From: Flagellimonas chongwuensis | Lineage (GTDB): Bacteria; Bacteroidota; Bacteroidia; Flavobacteriales; Flavobacteriaceae | Reading direction: 5' to 3' | Length of the DNA: 64,000 nucleotides | Assembly (NCBI RefSeq): GCF_013376415.1 | Contig: NZ_WYET01000004.1 | Coordinates: 744,001 to 808,000, forward strand | Shown here: piece after piece, positions 25,305 to 34,250 of the stretch | Position numbering within the stretch: position 1 is the stretch's first letter | Layout: every line of letters begins with the position of its first letter | The notes under the pieces: generated by a model | What the model saw: only the letters and a program-made list of their open reading frames with translations | Database searches by the model: none | What the model was told of the DNA's origin: nothing | Position numbers and translations under genes: made by a program

Positions 25305-27245
25305 ATGCAAGAATTAGCTGACAACTCATTAAAAAACGAACCTCTCGATGCCGAAACCGTGAAGTTCGAAAAGATTAACACACAGATTTATCAAGATTCG
25401 CAAAGCGCATCTTGGTACGTAGCCAATGAAATTGCAAGCCTTATCAAGCAAAAACAAGATCAGGGCCAAAAAGCTGTTCTTGGGCTGGCAACAGGATCCA
25501 CCCCCACGAAAGTTTATGACTACTTGGTCCAATTTCACAAAGAAGGAAGGTTGAGCTTTAAAAATGTGGTCACTTTCAATTTGGATGAATACTTTCCCAT
25601 GGAACCAGACTCCATACACAGCTATGTTCGTTTTATGAATGAACACTTGTTCGACCATATAGACATAGAACCCCACAATGTGCATATACCAGATGGAAGT
25701 CTATCCAAAGAAGAAATCAGGAAATATTGTTTGGATTATGAGGAAAAAATTCAAAACGTAGGAGGAATTGATATTCAAGTATTGGGTATAGGTAGAACGG
25801 GGCATATTGGATTTAACGAGCCCGGCTCATCGCTAAAAAGTAAAACCCGACTCGTACGGTTAGATCGCGTAACCCGACTCGATGCCGCAAGTGATTTTTT
25901 TGGAGAGGAAAATGTTCCCCGCAGAGCCATAACCATGGGGGTCGGTACCATTATGGAGGCCAAAAGAATCATAATCATGGCATGGGGAGAAGGAAAAGCC
26001 CCCATTGTACAGCAAGCCGTTGAAGGCGAAATAAAAGAGTCTGTTCCCGCTACTTTCTTGCAACATCATAAAAATTGTGATTTTGTACTGGATGATGCTG
26101 CTTCTTCCTACTTGACCAGAGTTAAAACACCTTGGTTGGTAAGCGAATGCGAGTGGGACGAAAAACTTATAAAAACGGCATCCATTTGGCTCTCTGGAAA
26201 ATTGGACAAAGCCATACTAAAATTAACCAATGAGGACTACAACGAACACGGGATGGGCAATCTAATTGCCGAAGTGGGATCTGCTGAAAACATCAACCTT
26301 TCTGTATTCAATCAACTGCAACGCACCATTACAGGCTGGCCTGGAGGGAAGCCTAATGCGGACGATAGTCAAAGACCCGAAAGAGCACAGCCTTACCCCA
26401 AAACATCGTTGATTTTTAGTCCACACCCCGATGATGATGTAATTTCCATGGGCGGTACCTTGCTACGATTGGTTGACCAAGGTCACGATGTACATGTAGC
26501 TTACCAAACTTCTGGAAACATTGCCGTATTTGATGACGAAGTCATACGTTTTTTAGATTTTGCTACCGATGTACAAAAAGACAACAAAGATCTTCGCAAG
26601 AAATTTAAAGAAGTACGCAAGTTCCTAGCCAATAAGAAACCTGGAGAATTGGATAGCCCAGAAATTCAAGAGTTCAAAGGACTCATCAGAAAAGGGGAAG
26701 CCTTGGCCGCCTGTCGCTATTGCGGGGTTTCTGAAAAAAATGCGCATTTCCAAAACCTACCCTTCTATGAAACTGGTGCCGTAAGAAAGAAACCTCTTTC
26801 CGAAGAAGATGTACAGATTACCTATGACTTGCTCAATAAGCTCAAACCTCATCAAATATTTGCAGCAGGGGATCTTTCCGATCCACACGGAACCCACAGG
26901 GTATGCTTGGATGTGATTTTCAAGGCTATTCAACGTTTGGTGGACGAAGGTTCCAATTGGATTCGTAACTGTTATGTTTGGCTGTACAGAGGTGCATGGC
27001 AAGAATGGGACATTGCCGATATGGAAATGGCCGTACCTATCGGTCCAAAAGATATGTCAAGAAAAATCAATGCCATTTTTAAGCACCAATCCCAAAAGGA
27101 CAGTGCTATGTTCCCTGGAAACGACAAAAGGGAATTCTGGGAACGTGCCGAGCAAAGAAACAAGGATACTGCAAGACGTTACAACCAACTTGGAATGGCA
27201 GAATACGAAGCAATGGAAGGCTTTGTACGATACCACTTTCAATAA
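25305..27245 (+). CDS. nagB: Glucosamine-6-phosphate deaminase fused to a PIG-L/LmbE domain
   Basis: A 646-aa two-domain protein. Residues ~30-270 are NagB: LGLATGSTPTKVYDYL, VVTFNLDEYFPM (catalytic Asp), GIGRTGHIGFNEPGSS. It converts GlcN-6-P to fructose-6-P and ammonia. Residues ~365-640 are a PIG-L/LmbE deacetylase-like domain with the zinc motif SPHPDDDVISMGGTL and DLSDPHGTHRVC. This fusion is usual in Bacteroidota NagB; the second domain may deacetylate an N-acetylated sugar, which would feed the first, but this is inference. It is transcribed alone from the divergent promoter and ends before a strong terminator at 27290-27327. Confidence 0.93.
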   Translation: MQELADNSLKNEPLDAETVKFEKINTQIYQDSQSASWYVANEIASLIKQKQDQGQKAVLGLATGSTPTKVYDYLVQFHKEGRLSFKNVVTFNLDEYFPMEPDSIHSYVRFMNEHLFDHIDIEPHNVHIPDGSLSKEEIRKYCLDYEEKIQNVGGIDIQVLGIGRTGHIGFNEPGSSLKSKTRLVRLDRVTRLDAASDFFGEENVPRRAITMGVGTIMEAKRIIIMAWGEGKAPIVQQAVEGEIKESVPATFLQHHKNCDFVLDDAASSYLTRVKTPWLVSECEWDEKLIKTASIWLSGKLDKAILKLTNEDYNEHGMGNLIAEVGSAENINLSVFNQLQRTITGWPGGKPNADDSQRPERAQPYPKTSLIFSPHPDDDVISMGGTLLRLVDQGHDVHVAYQTSGNIAVFDDEVIRFLDFATDVQKDNKDLRKKFKEVRKFLANKKPGELDSPEIQEFKGLIRKGEALAACRYCGVSEKNAHFQNLPFYETGAVRKKPLSEEDVQITYDLLNKLKPHQIFAAGDLSDPHGTHRVCLDVIFKAIQRLVDEGSNWIRNCYVWLYRGAWQEWDIADMEMAVPIGPKDMSRKINAIFKHQSQKDSAMFPGNDKREFWERAEQRNKDTARRYNQLGMAEYEAMEGFVRYHFQ

Positions 27246-27289
27246 AACAATACATCATTTAAGTTGTTAGTTGTTTAATTTAATCTAGC

Positions 27290-27327
27290 AAAAAGGCCTA
27301 CATTTAATGCACACGTAGGCCTTTTTT
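27290..27327 (+). terminator. Rho-independent terminator after nagB
   Basis: The stem GGCCTAC/GTAGGCC (27295-27301 with 27315-27321) has a 13-nt loop and is flanked by AAAAA and TTTTTT. It separates nagB from the permease-GH3-anmK operon, so that operon needs its own promoter in 27328-27391. Confidence 0.8.
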
Positions 27328-27391
27328 ATGTTTATAACACTTGATAATTACAATTGATTTTCCCTTTCCATACCATTAAAAAACAACCCAA

Positions 27392-28672
27392 ATGAATGTA
27401 GCTCCGAAAGACAAAAATGCTTGGCTGTGGATTCCGTTTTTATATTTCACACAAGGAATACCATACATTCTAGTGGTCACCGTTTCCGTAATTATGTACA
27501 AACGTTTAGGTATTGGAAATGCCGAAATAGGATTGTACACCAGTTGGTTGTACCTCCCATGGGTAATAAAACCTCTTTGGAGCCCAATTGTGGATTTGAA
27601 CTGTACCAAGCGCAAATGGTTTTTGGCCATGCAATTGGTAATTTCAATGGCATTTTTAGGAATTGGATTGTTTCTTCCCTCCAATTCATTTTTTATAATA
27701 ACGTTAGCGTTCTTTTGGATGGCTGCTTTTGCCTCCGCCACCAATGATATTGCTTCCGATGGGTATTACATGATTGGACTTACTCAGAAAAAGCAATCCT
27801 TTTTTATTGGACTTAGAAGTACATTTTATCGGTTGGCCATGGTAACCGGGCAAGGACTTTTAGTGATTTTCGCAGGTTTTTTGGAGAACAAGTATGGTGA
27901 TAATACCAAAGCATGGTCCGCTACTATGATAAGTGCTGCCGTTTTAATGATCATATTGACTGTTTCCAACTTTTTTACTGCTCCAAAATTTGAAGAGACC
28001 ACAACCGAGCTCAAGGAAAAACCAGCAGGATTCTTTGAGGTATTCGCAACATTCTTCAAAAAGCATCAAATCGGAGTGGCCCTTTTATTTGTTTTGACAT
28101 ATCGATTGGGCGAATCCCAATTAGTGAAAATGGCATCGCCTTTTTTATTGGATGATTTAAAAGTGGGCGGATTGGCCTACTCCACCGAAGCCGTCGGAAC
28201 CATTTACGGCACGGTCGGTGTCATCATGTTATCACTTGGCGGTATACTTGGTGGTATTCTGATTTCACGTGACGGTCTTAAAAAATGGATGCTCCCCATG
28301 CTTTTGGCCCTTAACCTGCCCAACGCACTCTACGCCATACTGGCCATAACACAAGCAACAAGCATTTATGCAGTTGTCGGCACCGTAGTGTTGGAGCAAT
28401 TCGGTTACGGTTTTGGTTTCGCTGCTTTTATGATGTACCTGATATATGTGGCCGAAGGCGCCTCAAAAACCTCCCACTATGCCATTGCCACTGGTTTTAT
28501 GGCATTGGGCATGATGCTTCCCGGTATGCTGAGCGGGTATATTCAGGAATGGTTGGGGTACGATGGTTTCTTTATTTGGGTGGTAATTGCCGCCCTTCCC
28601 GCGTTTATAGTGCTACGCTATTTAAAATATCCTGCCGATTTCGGCAAAAAAACGGCTGAATCCAATGACTAA
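27392..28672 (+). CDS. AmpG-like MFS permease (muropeptide/amino-sugar uptake)
   Basis: A 426-aa inner-membrane protein with about twelve hydrophobic segments. The opening WIPFLYFTQGIPYILVVTVS, then LYLPWVIKPLWSPIVDL and ATNDIASDGYYM, match the AmpG/acetyl-CoA-transporter branch of the major facilitator superfamily. AmpG imports anhydro-muropeptides from the periplasm. The gene overlaps the next (a NagZ-like GH3) by 8 nt and is followed by anmK, strongly supporting muropeptide or anhydroMurNAc disaccharide uptake. The exact substrate (with or without peptide) cannot be read from the sequence. Confidence 0.82.
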   Translation: MNVAPKDKNAWLWIPFLYFTQGIPYILVVTVSVIMYKRLGIGNAEIGLYTSWLYLPWVIKPLWSPIVDLNCTKRKWFLAMQLVISMAFLGIGLFLPSNSFFIITLAFFWMAAFASATNDIASDGYYMIGLTQKKQSFFIGLRSTFYRLAMVTGQGLLVIFAGFLENKYGDNTKAWSATMISAAVLMIILTVSNFFTAPKFEETTTELKEKPAGFFEVFATFFKKHQIGVALLFVLTYRLGESQLVKMASPFLLDDLKVGGLAYSTEAVGTIYGTVGVIMLSLGGILGGILISRDGLKKWMLPMLLALNLPNALYAILAITQATSIYAVVGTVVLEQFGYGFGFAAFMMYLIYVAEGASKTSHYAIATGFMALGMMLPGMLSGYIQEWLGYDGFFIWVVIAALPAFIVLRYLKYPADFGKKTAESND

Positions 28673-30251
28673 CATATCGAAAACTTATACCCTTCCCGCT
28701 GAACCATTGAACTTAAAACAAAAAGTTGGTCAATTGTTTATGCCCGCTGTTTTCATCAACGATACCGAAGAAGAGGTACAACAAATGGAAAAGCTTATCA
28801 AGGAGCAGCATGTAGGTTCCATTTGCTTTTTCCATAGTAGGGCCAGTGCGGCCACCAATTTTGAAGGGAAGAAAAAGATTGTTCACAACGAAAAAAGCTA
28901 CGACCGGTTATTGGAACTTATCGACCGTTATCAAAATGCAGCAAGCGTTCCCTTATTGATTGCCATTGATGCCGAATGGGGTCTTGCCATGCGTATTGAA
29001 AACACACCACAATACCCGTATGCCATTACGTTAGGAGCCTTAAAAGATAACCATGAGCTTGTTTTTAAGGTCGGTGAAGCTATCGGCCAGGATTGTAGAT
29101 CAGCAGGCGTACATTGGAATCTCGCCCCAGTTGTGGACATCAACAATAATCCAGAAAATCCAGTAATCGGCTATCGTTCTTTTGGGGACGACAAAGAAAA
29201 AGTTCTTGGAAAAGCTGAAGCATTCATCAAAGGAATGACCCATAGCGGAACCTTGAACTCCATAAAGCACTTTCCCGGACATGGTGACACGGCCACAGAT
29301 TCCCATTTGGGACTGCCGGTTATAGACAAATCCATGGATGAGCTTATGGAGAATGAGCTGTACCCATTCAAAAAATTGATTGAATCAGGGATAGACTCAG
29401 TGATGGTCGGCCATTTGTTACTGCCCCAGTTAGATTCGGAAAACCCGTCCACCACATCGTCCAAAATCATTTCCGGTTTGCTAAGAGAGCAATTGGGTTT
29501 TAATGGAGTCGTAATTTCCGATGCTTTGAATATGCATGCCGTTTCCAAAAGGTACCCTGAAAAAGGAAAACTGGAATACGCCGCTTTTACAGCGGGCATG
29601 GATGTGCTCTGTTTTAGCGAAAATGTGAAAGAGGGAATCGATGAAATAATGGCAAAAGCTACCGAAACAAGAATCCAAGAGAGTTTTGAAAGGGTTTGGG
29701 CGATGAAGGATAAGATTTTCAAAAAAGAAAATTACTCCAAATCACAGGGCGCTGAAATGCAAACAGATTCCATATTGAATCGTGAAATTGCCCAAAAGTG
29801 TATAACGGAACTCTTCGGAGACGCTGCATTGGTCGAAAAAGTAAAAAACGCTGATTTTTTGAACGTTTCGGTCAGTTTTGATAAAAAAAATCGCTTTTCC
29901 GAGCTGATTTCATCCAATTTTGGTTCAAAAAGCATGAATTTGGATGAAGCTCTTCTATCAGAAAAAGAATGTGTCCTCCTGAGCGTATTTCCTCCTGCGG
30001 TAAAGCCTAAAGACCAATTTGGGTTTGATAAAAAAACGTTAGCCAACATTCATAGGGTATTGGAAGAAAAAAATACTTTGATCTACCTGTTCGGCAATCC
30101 CTATGTGCTGGATATTTTAAAATTGCAACCATCGTCCAATGTGGTGTTGGTATATCAAGATTTTCCGGAGTTCCAAGAAGTTGCATTTGAACATTTCTCC
30201 GGTAAAATTGAAGCTCGGGGAAAACTTTCTATACAATTAAAAACCTTTTGA
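28665..30251 (+). CDS. GH3 beta-N-acetylhexosaminidase, NagZ-like, cytosolic
   Basis: A 528-aa protein without a signal peptide. The first ~350 residues are a glycoside hydrolase family 3 domain with NagZ hallmarks: GVHWNLAPVVDINNNPENPV, the histidine loop KHFPGHGDTATDSHLGLP and the likely nucleophile Asp in VVISDALNMHAV. NagZ removes GlcNAc from anhydroMurNAc in recycled muropeptides. A further ~170-residue C-terminal region beyond the catalytic barrel is present, longer than E. coli NagZ (about 340 aa). It overlaps the permease gene by 8 nt and precedes anmK by 2 nt, so it probably supplies AnmK with anhydroMurNAc. Confidence 0.88.
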   Translation: MTNISKTYTLPAEPLNLKQKVGQLFMPAVFINDTEEEVQQMEKLIKEQHVGSICFFHSRASAATNFEGKKKIVHNEKSYDRLLELIDRYQNAASVPLLIAIDAEWGLAMRIENTPQYPYAITLGALKDNHELVFKVGEAIGQDCRSAGVHWNLAPVVDINNNPENPVIGYRSFGDDKEKVLGKAEAFIKGMTHSGTLNSIKHFPGHGDTATDSHLGLPVIDKSMDELMENELYPFKKLIESGIDSVMVGHLLLPQLDSENPSTTSSKIISGLLREQLGFNGVVISDALNMHAVSKRYPEKGKLEYAAFTAGMDVLCFSENVKEGIDEIMAKATETRIQESFERVWAMKDKIFKKENYSKSQGAEMQTDSILNREIAQKCITELFGDAALVEKVKNADFLNVSVSFDKKNRFSELISSNFGSKSMNLDEALLSEKECVLLSVFPPAVKPKDQFGFDKKTLANIHRVLEEKNTLIYLFGNPYVLDILKLQPSSNVVLVYQDFPEFQEVAFEHFSGKIEARGKLSIQLKTF

Positions 30252-30253
30252 CT

Positions 30254-31345
30254 ATGAGTGTTTATAAAGTTTTAGGGTTAATGTCCGGAACATCCTTGGA
30301 TGGATTGGACATTGCCTATTGCCATATTTGGGAAGAGGATAACAAATGGAACTTTTCCATAGAAAATACAGCAGAAATCAACTATTCCGATGAGATGAGG
30401 GAGTATTTGAAAAATGCCATCCATCTTTCGGAGGAGGACCACGACCAGCTCCATAAGGATTATGGCATTTGGCTGGGGCAGCAATCCAAGTTATTTATTG
30501 ATGAATTGGAGGAAGAAGTCGATTTTATTGCCAGTCATGGCCATACTTCGCATCACCGACCCGAAGAAGGAGTCACTTTTCAGTTGGGTGATGGGCAACT
30601 ACTGGCAAATACATCGGGAAAACAGGTAGTCTGTGATTTTAGAACCAAGGACGTATCGCTGAAAGGCCAAGGAGCTCCACTGGTTCCTATTGGGGATAAA
30701 TTACTTTTTCATGAATATGATTTTTGCCTCAACCTGGGGGGCATCAGTAATATTTCTTTCGACAAAAATGGTGAACGGATTGCCTACGATATCGGATTGG
30801 CCAATATGCCATTGAATTACATTACCCATAAAATGGGGTTGGCCTATGACGAAAATGGAAAGATTGCAAGATCTGGGAAATTGAACCATGCTCTGCTTCA
30901 AAAATTGAACAGTCTACCGTATTACGCGCTCCCCTATCCAAAATCCACTGGATACGAATGGTTTTCTTCTGAAATAATGCCCTTAATTGAGGGGTCCAAG
31001 CTTTCAAATGAAGACTTACTGCATACGTTCATTCATCATAACTGCGAACAAATAGCATTTGCTGCGCTCAAGCATAAGAACAATGGCAAATCCAATAGTA
31101 AACTTTTGGCAACCGGCGGCGGGGCGCTCAATCAATTCTTTATGGATACACTGCAAAGCAAATTGGGAAACAGCATTGAGGTGGTGGTTCCCAATAGAAC
31201 GCTGATTGCATACAAAGAAGCATTGGTCTTTGCCTTAATGGGCGTACTCCGCCTGGAGGGCAAAACTAATGTGCTCAAATCAGTTACCGGCGCAACTTCA
31301 GATTCCTGTAGTGGGGAAATGTTTGTTCCTAAGGATTTGGTTTAG
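30254..31345 (+). CDS. anmK: Anhydro-N-acetylmuramic acid kinase
   Basis: A 363-aa sugar kinase that opens and phosphorylates 1,6-anhydroMurNAc to MurNAc-6-P, the MurQ substrate. Seen: LGLMSGTSLDGLDIAYC at the start, DFIASHGHTSHHRP, VCDFRTKDVSLKGQGAPLVPIGD, LNLGGISNIS, and LLATGGGALNQFFM near the end. A TTG two codons upstream (30248) overlaps the GH3 stop, but the ATG at 30254 gives the usual N-terminus (MSVYKVLGLMSG). Last gene of the permease-GH3-anmK operon; its end overlaps by 4 nt the convergent MFS exporter gene. Confidence 0.95.
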   Translation: MSVYKVLGLMSGTSLDGLDIAYCHIWEEDNKWNFSIENTAEINYSDEMREYLKNAIHLSEEDHDQLHKDYGIWLGQQSKLFIDELEEEVDFIASHGHTSHHRPEEGVTFQLGDGQLLANTSGKQVVCDFRTKDVSLKGQGAPLVPIGDKLLFHEYDFCLNLGGISNISFDKNGERIAYDIGLANMPLNYITHKMGLAYDENGKIARSGKLNHALLQKLNSLPYYALPYPKSTGYEWFSSEIMPLIEGSKLSNEDLLHTFIHHNCEQIAFAALKHKNNGKSNSKLLATGGGALNQFFMDTLQSKLGNSIEVVVPNRTLIAYKEALVFALMGVLRLEGKTNVLKSVTGATSDSCSGEMFVPKDLV

Positions 31346-32556
31346 GAAGCAGCGATTCTCTTCCGTTTGGGCAAATGCGTCAAAAGAAACAGTGCCAAAG
31401 CAACCATACCGCAGATAGCCAAACCTGCAAAAAGTGGCCATACACTATCCTTTACAAAATCACCAATAAAGGTAGCAATCGGAATGGAAAGTACGGTTGA
31501 CACAAATCCATTTATTGCCGCTCCAATTCCAGCAATGTGGCCAATAGGCTCCATGGCAATGGAACGGAAATTACCCCACATAAATCCAAGGCAAAAGAAT
31601 TGAACCGATAAAAATCCGACCAACACATATATACTTGGGTTTGGCGAATTCAAAAACAAAAAAGAATAGGTCAAGGCCACCATACAGAATACAATCGTAG
31701 CCATTAAGGATAATCTCCTCATCCCGAAGCGCATCACCAAAGTACCATTCATGAAAGTTGATAATCCAATGGATATGGCCAAACCAGCAAAGATGTATGG
31801 AAACACTTCCTTAAGCGCGTATTGATCTTCAAAAATGTGCTGCGCTGAGCTTAAATACACTAAAAATGCACCAGTGACCAATCCGGAAATCAACGTAAAG
31901 GCTACGGTCTCCCTATATTTTACAAATTCTTTTACACCATCAATAAATACATGCCGGGTAAATGGAATCTTATATTCAGCATGTAATGTTTCCTGCTGAC
32001 GCTTCCAGAACCAGAAAGCAACGATCAACACAAAGAACATTTGCACGTAAAAAATACCCTGCCATCCAGTTGCGTCCAAAATTAATTTTCCGATAGCCGG
32101 AGCTACAACAGGTACCAAAATGAAAAAAGCGGTAACAAAAGACATGATTTTTGCCATATAGTCACCTTCATAAGTATCGCGGATAATGGAAATTGAAATG
32201 GTTCTTGGTGCAGACAGTCCGATTCCCTGTAAAATTCTTCCCACCACCATAACCTCCAATGAAGGCGCCATCAAACATATGACACTGGCCACCAAAAAGA
32301 TAGAAAAACCCATGTAAACTACGGGTTTTCTTCCAAAGCTATCGGAAATGGGACCAAAGAAAAGCTGTCCAACGCCCAATCCCAAGAAAATCATGGTTAC
32401 CAATAACTGATGGTCCGTAGAATCGGTACTGTTGATTGCCTCGCCTATGTTAGAAATTGCGGGCAGTATTGCATCAATCGCCAAGGCTACAATCGACATC
32501 AGAGCGGCCATCATGGCCACAAATTCAAAGTTGGGTTTTTGATTTAACTTTTCCAT
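31342..32556 (-). CDS. Bcr/CflA-family MFS drug exporter
   Basis: A 404-aa membrane protein with about twelve hydrophobic helices. The first loop carries GQLFFGPISDSFGRKPVVYMG, the MFS motif A, and GRILQGIGLSAPRTISISIIRD, typical of the Bcr/CflA drug:H+ antiporter (DHA1) group. Such proteins export bicyclomycin, chloramphenicol, sulfonamide-like compounds or dipeptides; the substrate here is unknown. It is convergent with anmK (4-nt overlap) and divergent from the oxidoreductase at 32743, with 186 bp between. Confidence 0.88.
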   Translation of the reverse strand: MEKLNQKPNFEFVAMMAALMSIVALAIDAILPAISNIGEAINSTDSTDHQLLVTMIFLGLGVGQLFFGPISDSFGRKPVVYMGFSIFLVASVICLMAPSLEVMVVGRILQGIGLSAPRTISISIIRDTYEGDYMAKIMSFVTAFFILVPVVAPAIGKLILDATGWQGIFYVQMFFVLIVAFWFWKRQQETLHAEYKIPFTRHVFIDGVKEFVKYRETVAFTLISGLVTGAFLVYLSSAQHIFEDQYALKEVFPYIFAGLAISIGLSTFMNGTLVMRFGMRRLSLMATIVFCMVALTYSFLFLNSPNPSIYVLVGFLSVQFFCLGFMWGNFRSIAMEPIGHIAGIGAAINGFVSTVLSIPIATFIGDFVKDSVWPLFAGLAICGMVALALFLLTHLPKRKRIAAS

Positions 32557-32742
32557 CGGGCAAAATTAGTCATACCCAATGGATCGGTAAAGCATTTAAG
32601 AAAGGTTTAATGATAAAGAAACATATCCAACGTTGTAGTTGAAAATTGTTGCGATACAAAGAGGCATTTTTCTTTATTCAAACTCGATTGAAGCAGTCAA
32701 ATCGCTTCGAGAACCTTATATTTAAATCAAATTTTTATAGTC

Positions 32743-33804
32743 ATGGCAAGTTTAAAGGTATTGGTGGTCGGATGCGGGAACATGGGTACATCCCATGCTC
32801 GAGCATATCATAAATTAGAAGGGTTTAAAATCGTTGGTTTGGTCAGCAGAGGAGCGAAAAGCAGGGAACGACTTTCCAACGAATTGGGTGGTACCCCTAT
32901 GTTTTCCGATTATGCTGAAGCCCTTGCAACCGCGAAACCAGATGTAGTCTCCATCAACACTTACCCGGATACACACTACGATTATGTGAAAATGGCCTTG
33001 AAAGCGGGAGCCCATGTTTTTGTGGAAAAACCCTTGGCCTTAACGGTAGAGGAAGCTCAGACATTGGTCGACCTAGCTCAAAAACTACAGCTCAAAATGG
33101 TGGTGGGCTATATACTGAGAGTTCACCCCACATGGGCCAAATTCACGGAAATGGCCCAAGAACTGGGCAAACCGCTGGTTATGCGCATGAACCTTAACCA
33201 GCAAAGCTCTGGAGACCATTGGCATACCCACAAACAATTAATGAATTCCATGTCGCCTATTGTGGATTGTGGCGTGCATTACGTGGATGTGATGTGTTCG
33301 ATGACTCGCTCCAAACCCATCAGTGTTTCAGCAATCGGTGCGAATCTATCAGACGAAATAGCTTCCGACATGTACAATTATGGTCAATTGCAGGTCCGGT
33401 TTGAAGATGGCTCGGTAGGCTGGTACGAGGCCGGCTGGGGGCCCATGATGAGCGAAACCGCTTTTTTCATCAAAGATGTTATCGGCCCAAAGGGATGTGT
33501 ATCCATAAGCGATCAAGATAAAGGGGCTTCGGACGATGTTGATGGACATTCCAAAACAGGAAGCTTAAAATTGCACCACAGCGAACTTGATGAAAAAGGG
33601 CACTTCACCAAAAAAGATGAGATCATTGACACAGCCGATGAGCCTGACCATGATGGACTTTGCTTGTTGGAACAAAAATATCTGTTGGATGCCATTCGTA
33701 ACGACCGTGACCTCACTCATCACTTAAACGACGCCGTCAACAGCTTAAAAATTGTACTCGCCGCGGATGAATCCGTAAAAACGGGAAAAACTGTATTGTT
33801 GTAG
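32743..33804 (+). CDS. Gfo/Idh/MocA-family NAD(P)-dependent oxidoreductase
   Basis: A 353-aa protein with an N-terminal Rossmann fold (VLVVGCGNMGTSHARAY, residues ~5-22) and the family's EKP motif (HVFVEKPLALTVEEA, about residue 90). GVHYVDVMCSM is the usual substrate-side histidine segment. Members oxidise or reduce sugars, inositols or related polyols. Nothing next to it reveals the substrate: the neighbours are an exporter (divergent) and a GIY-YIG nuclease with repeats. It stands alone. Confidence 0.85.
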   Translation: MASLKVLVVGCGNMGTSHARAYHKLEGFKIVGLVSRGAKSRERLSNELGGTPMFSDYAEALATAKPDVVSINTYPDTHYDYVKMALKAGAHVFVEKPLALTVEEAQTLVDLAQKLQLKMVVGYILRVHPTWAKFTEMAQELGKPLVMRMNLNQQSSGDHWHTHKQLMNSMSPIVDCGVHYVDVMCSMTRSKPISVSAIGANLSDEIASDMYNYGQLQVRFEDGSVGWYEAGWGPMMSETAFFIKDVIGPKGCVSISDQDKGASDDVDGHSKTGSLKLHHSELDEKGHFTKKDEIIDTADEPDHDGLCLLEQKYLLDAIRNDRDLTHHLNDAVNSLKIVLAADESVKTGKTVLL

Positions 33805-33810
33805 GCAGTA

Positions 33811-33835
33811 TGTCAGGTCGAGCGCAGTCGAGACC
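33811..33835 (+). repeat. REP-like palindrome, left copy beside the GIY-YIG gene
   Basis: A 25-bp unit made of TGTCA then GGTCGA (33816-33821), loop GCGCAG and TCGAGACC (33828-33835). The arms pair apart from one bulged G, giving an imperfect hairpin typical of REP elements. The copy at 34166-34190 is its exact reverse complement, and a third copy in mutB (41031-41055) differs at one position. Confidence 0.85.
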
Positions 33836-33844
33836 CACCAAATC

Positions 33845-34165
33845 ATGAACCTATACTTTGTATACATATTAAAATGTTCTGATGGATTGACCTATACTGG
33901 TATCACAGATAATATTGCCCGTAGGTTAGCCGAACACCAAAATGGAACAAACCAAACGGCTTTCACTTATCGAAGAAGACCCGTCATGCTTATCTTTCAA
34001 CAAGAATTCAATGATGTTTTGCAAGCCATCTATTTTGAAAAGAGAATAAAGAAATGGAGCGCCAGAAAGAAGTTTGCTCTTGCTGCGGGCGACATGGACC
34101 TTTTACAAATATTATCTGAGTGTAGAAATGCTTCTCACTGCAAGTTTAATCCAAACCAAGATTGA
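33845..34165 (+). CDS. Small GIY-YIG family nuclease
   Basis: A 106-aa single-domain GIY-YIG protein of the UPF0213/YhbQ-like type: FVYILKCSDGLTYTGIT carries the motif as VYI...YTG, followed by RRLAEHQNG (catalytic Arg region), TAFTYRRRPV and IYFEKRIKKWSARKK (Glu of the active site). These domains nick or cut DNA. The gene is exactly bracketed by two perfect inverted copies of a 25-bp imperfect palindrome; the right copy starts at the base after its stop codon. This arrangement recalls REP sequences next to their RAYT transposases. A role in spreading this repeat is inference. Confidence 0.88.
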   Translation: MNLYFVYILKCSDGLTYTGITDNIARRLAEHQNGTNQTAFTYRRRPVMLIFQQEFNDVLQAIYFEKRIKKWSARKKFALAAGDMDLLQILSECRNASHCKFNPNQD

Positions 34166-34190
34166 GGTCTCGACTGCGCTCGACCTGACA
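34166..34190 (-). repeat. REP-like palindrome, right inverted copy
   Basis: Exact reverse complement (25/25) of 33811-33835, starting immediately after the TGA of the GIY-YIG gene. The two copies make an inverted-repeat frame of about 380 bp around that gene. Confidence 0.85.
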
Positions 34191-34250
34191 AACTTTACCA
34201 ATAACCAAATTGACAGAATATTACTTACATTTAACAAGTAAAATCTAGCC

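Noticed and set aside
28261-28276. parS-like sequence (TTTCACGTGA core) within the AmpG-like gene
   Set aside because: Only the central 10 of 16 bases fit the usual parS consensus, it is inside a coding gene and 15 kb from parAB; a chance match is likely.
32797-32808. Palindrome ATGCTCGAGCAT
   Set aside because: A 12-bp perfect palindrome inside the conserved cofactor-binding codons of the oxidoreductase, unrelated to the REP-like family (no loop or bulge).
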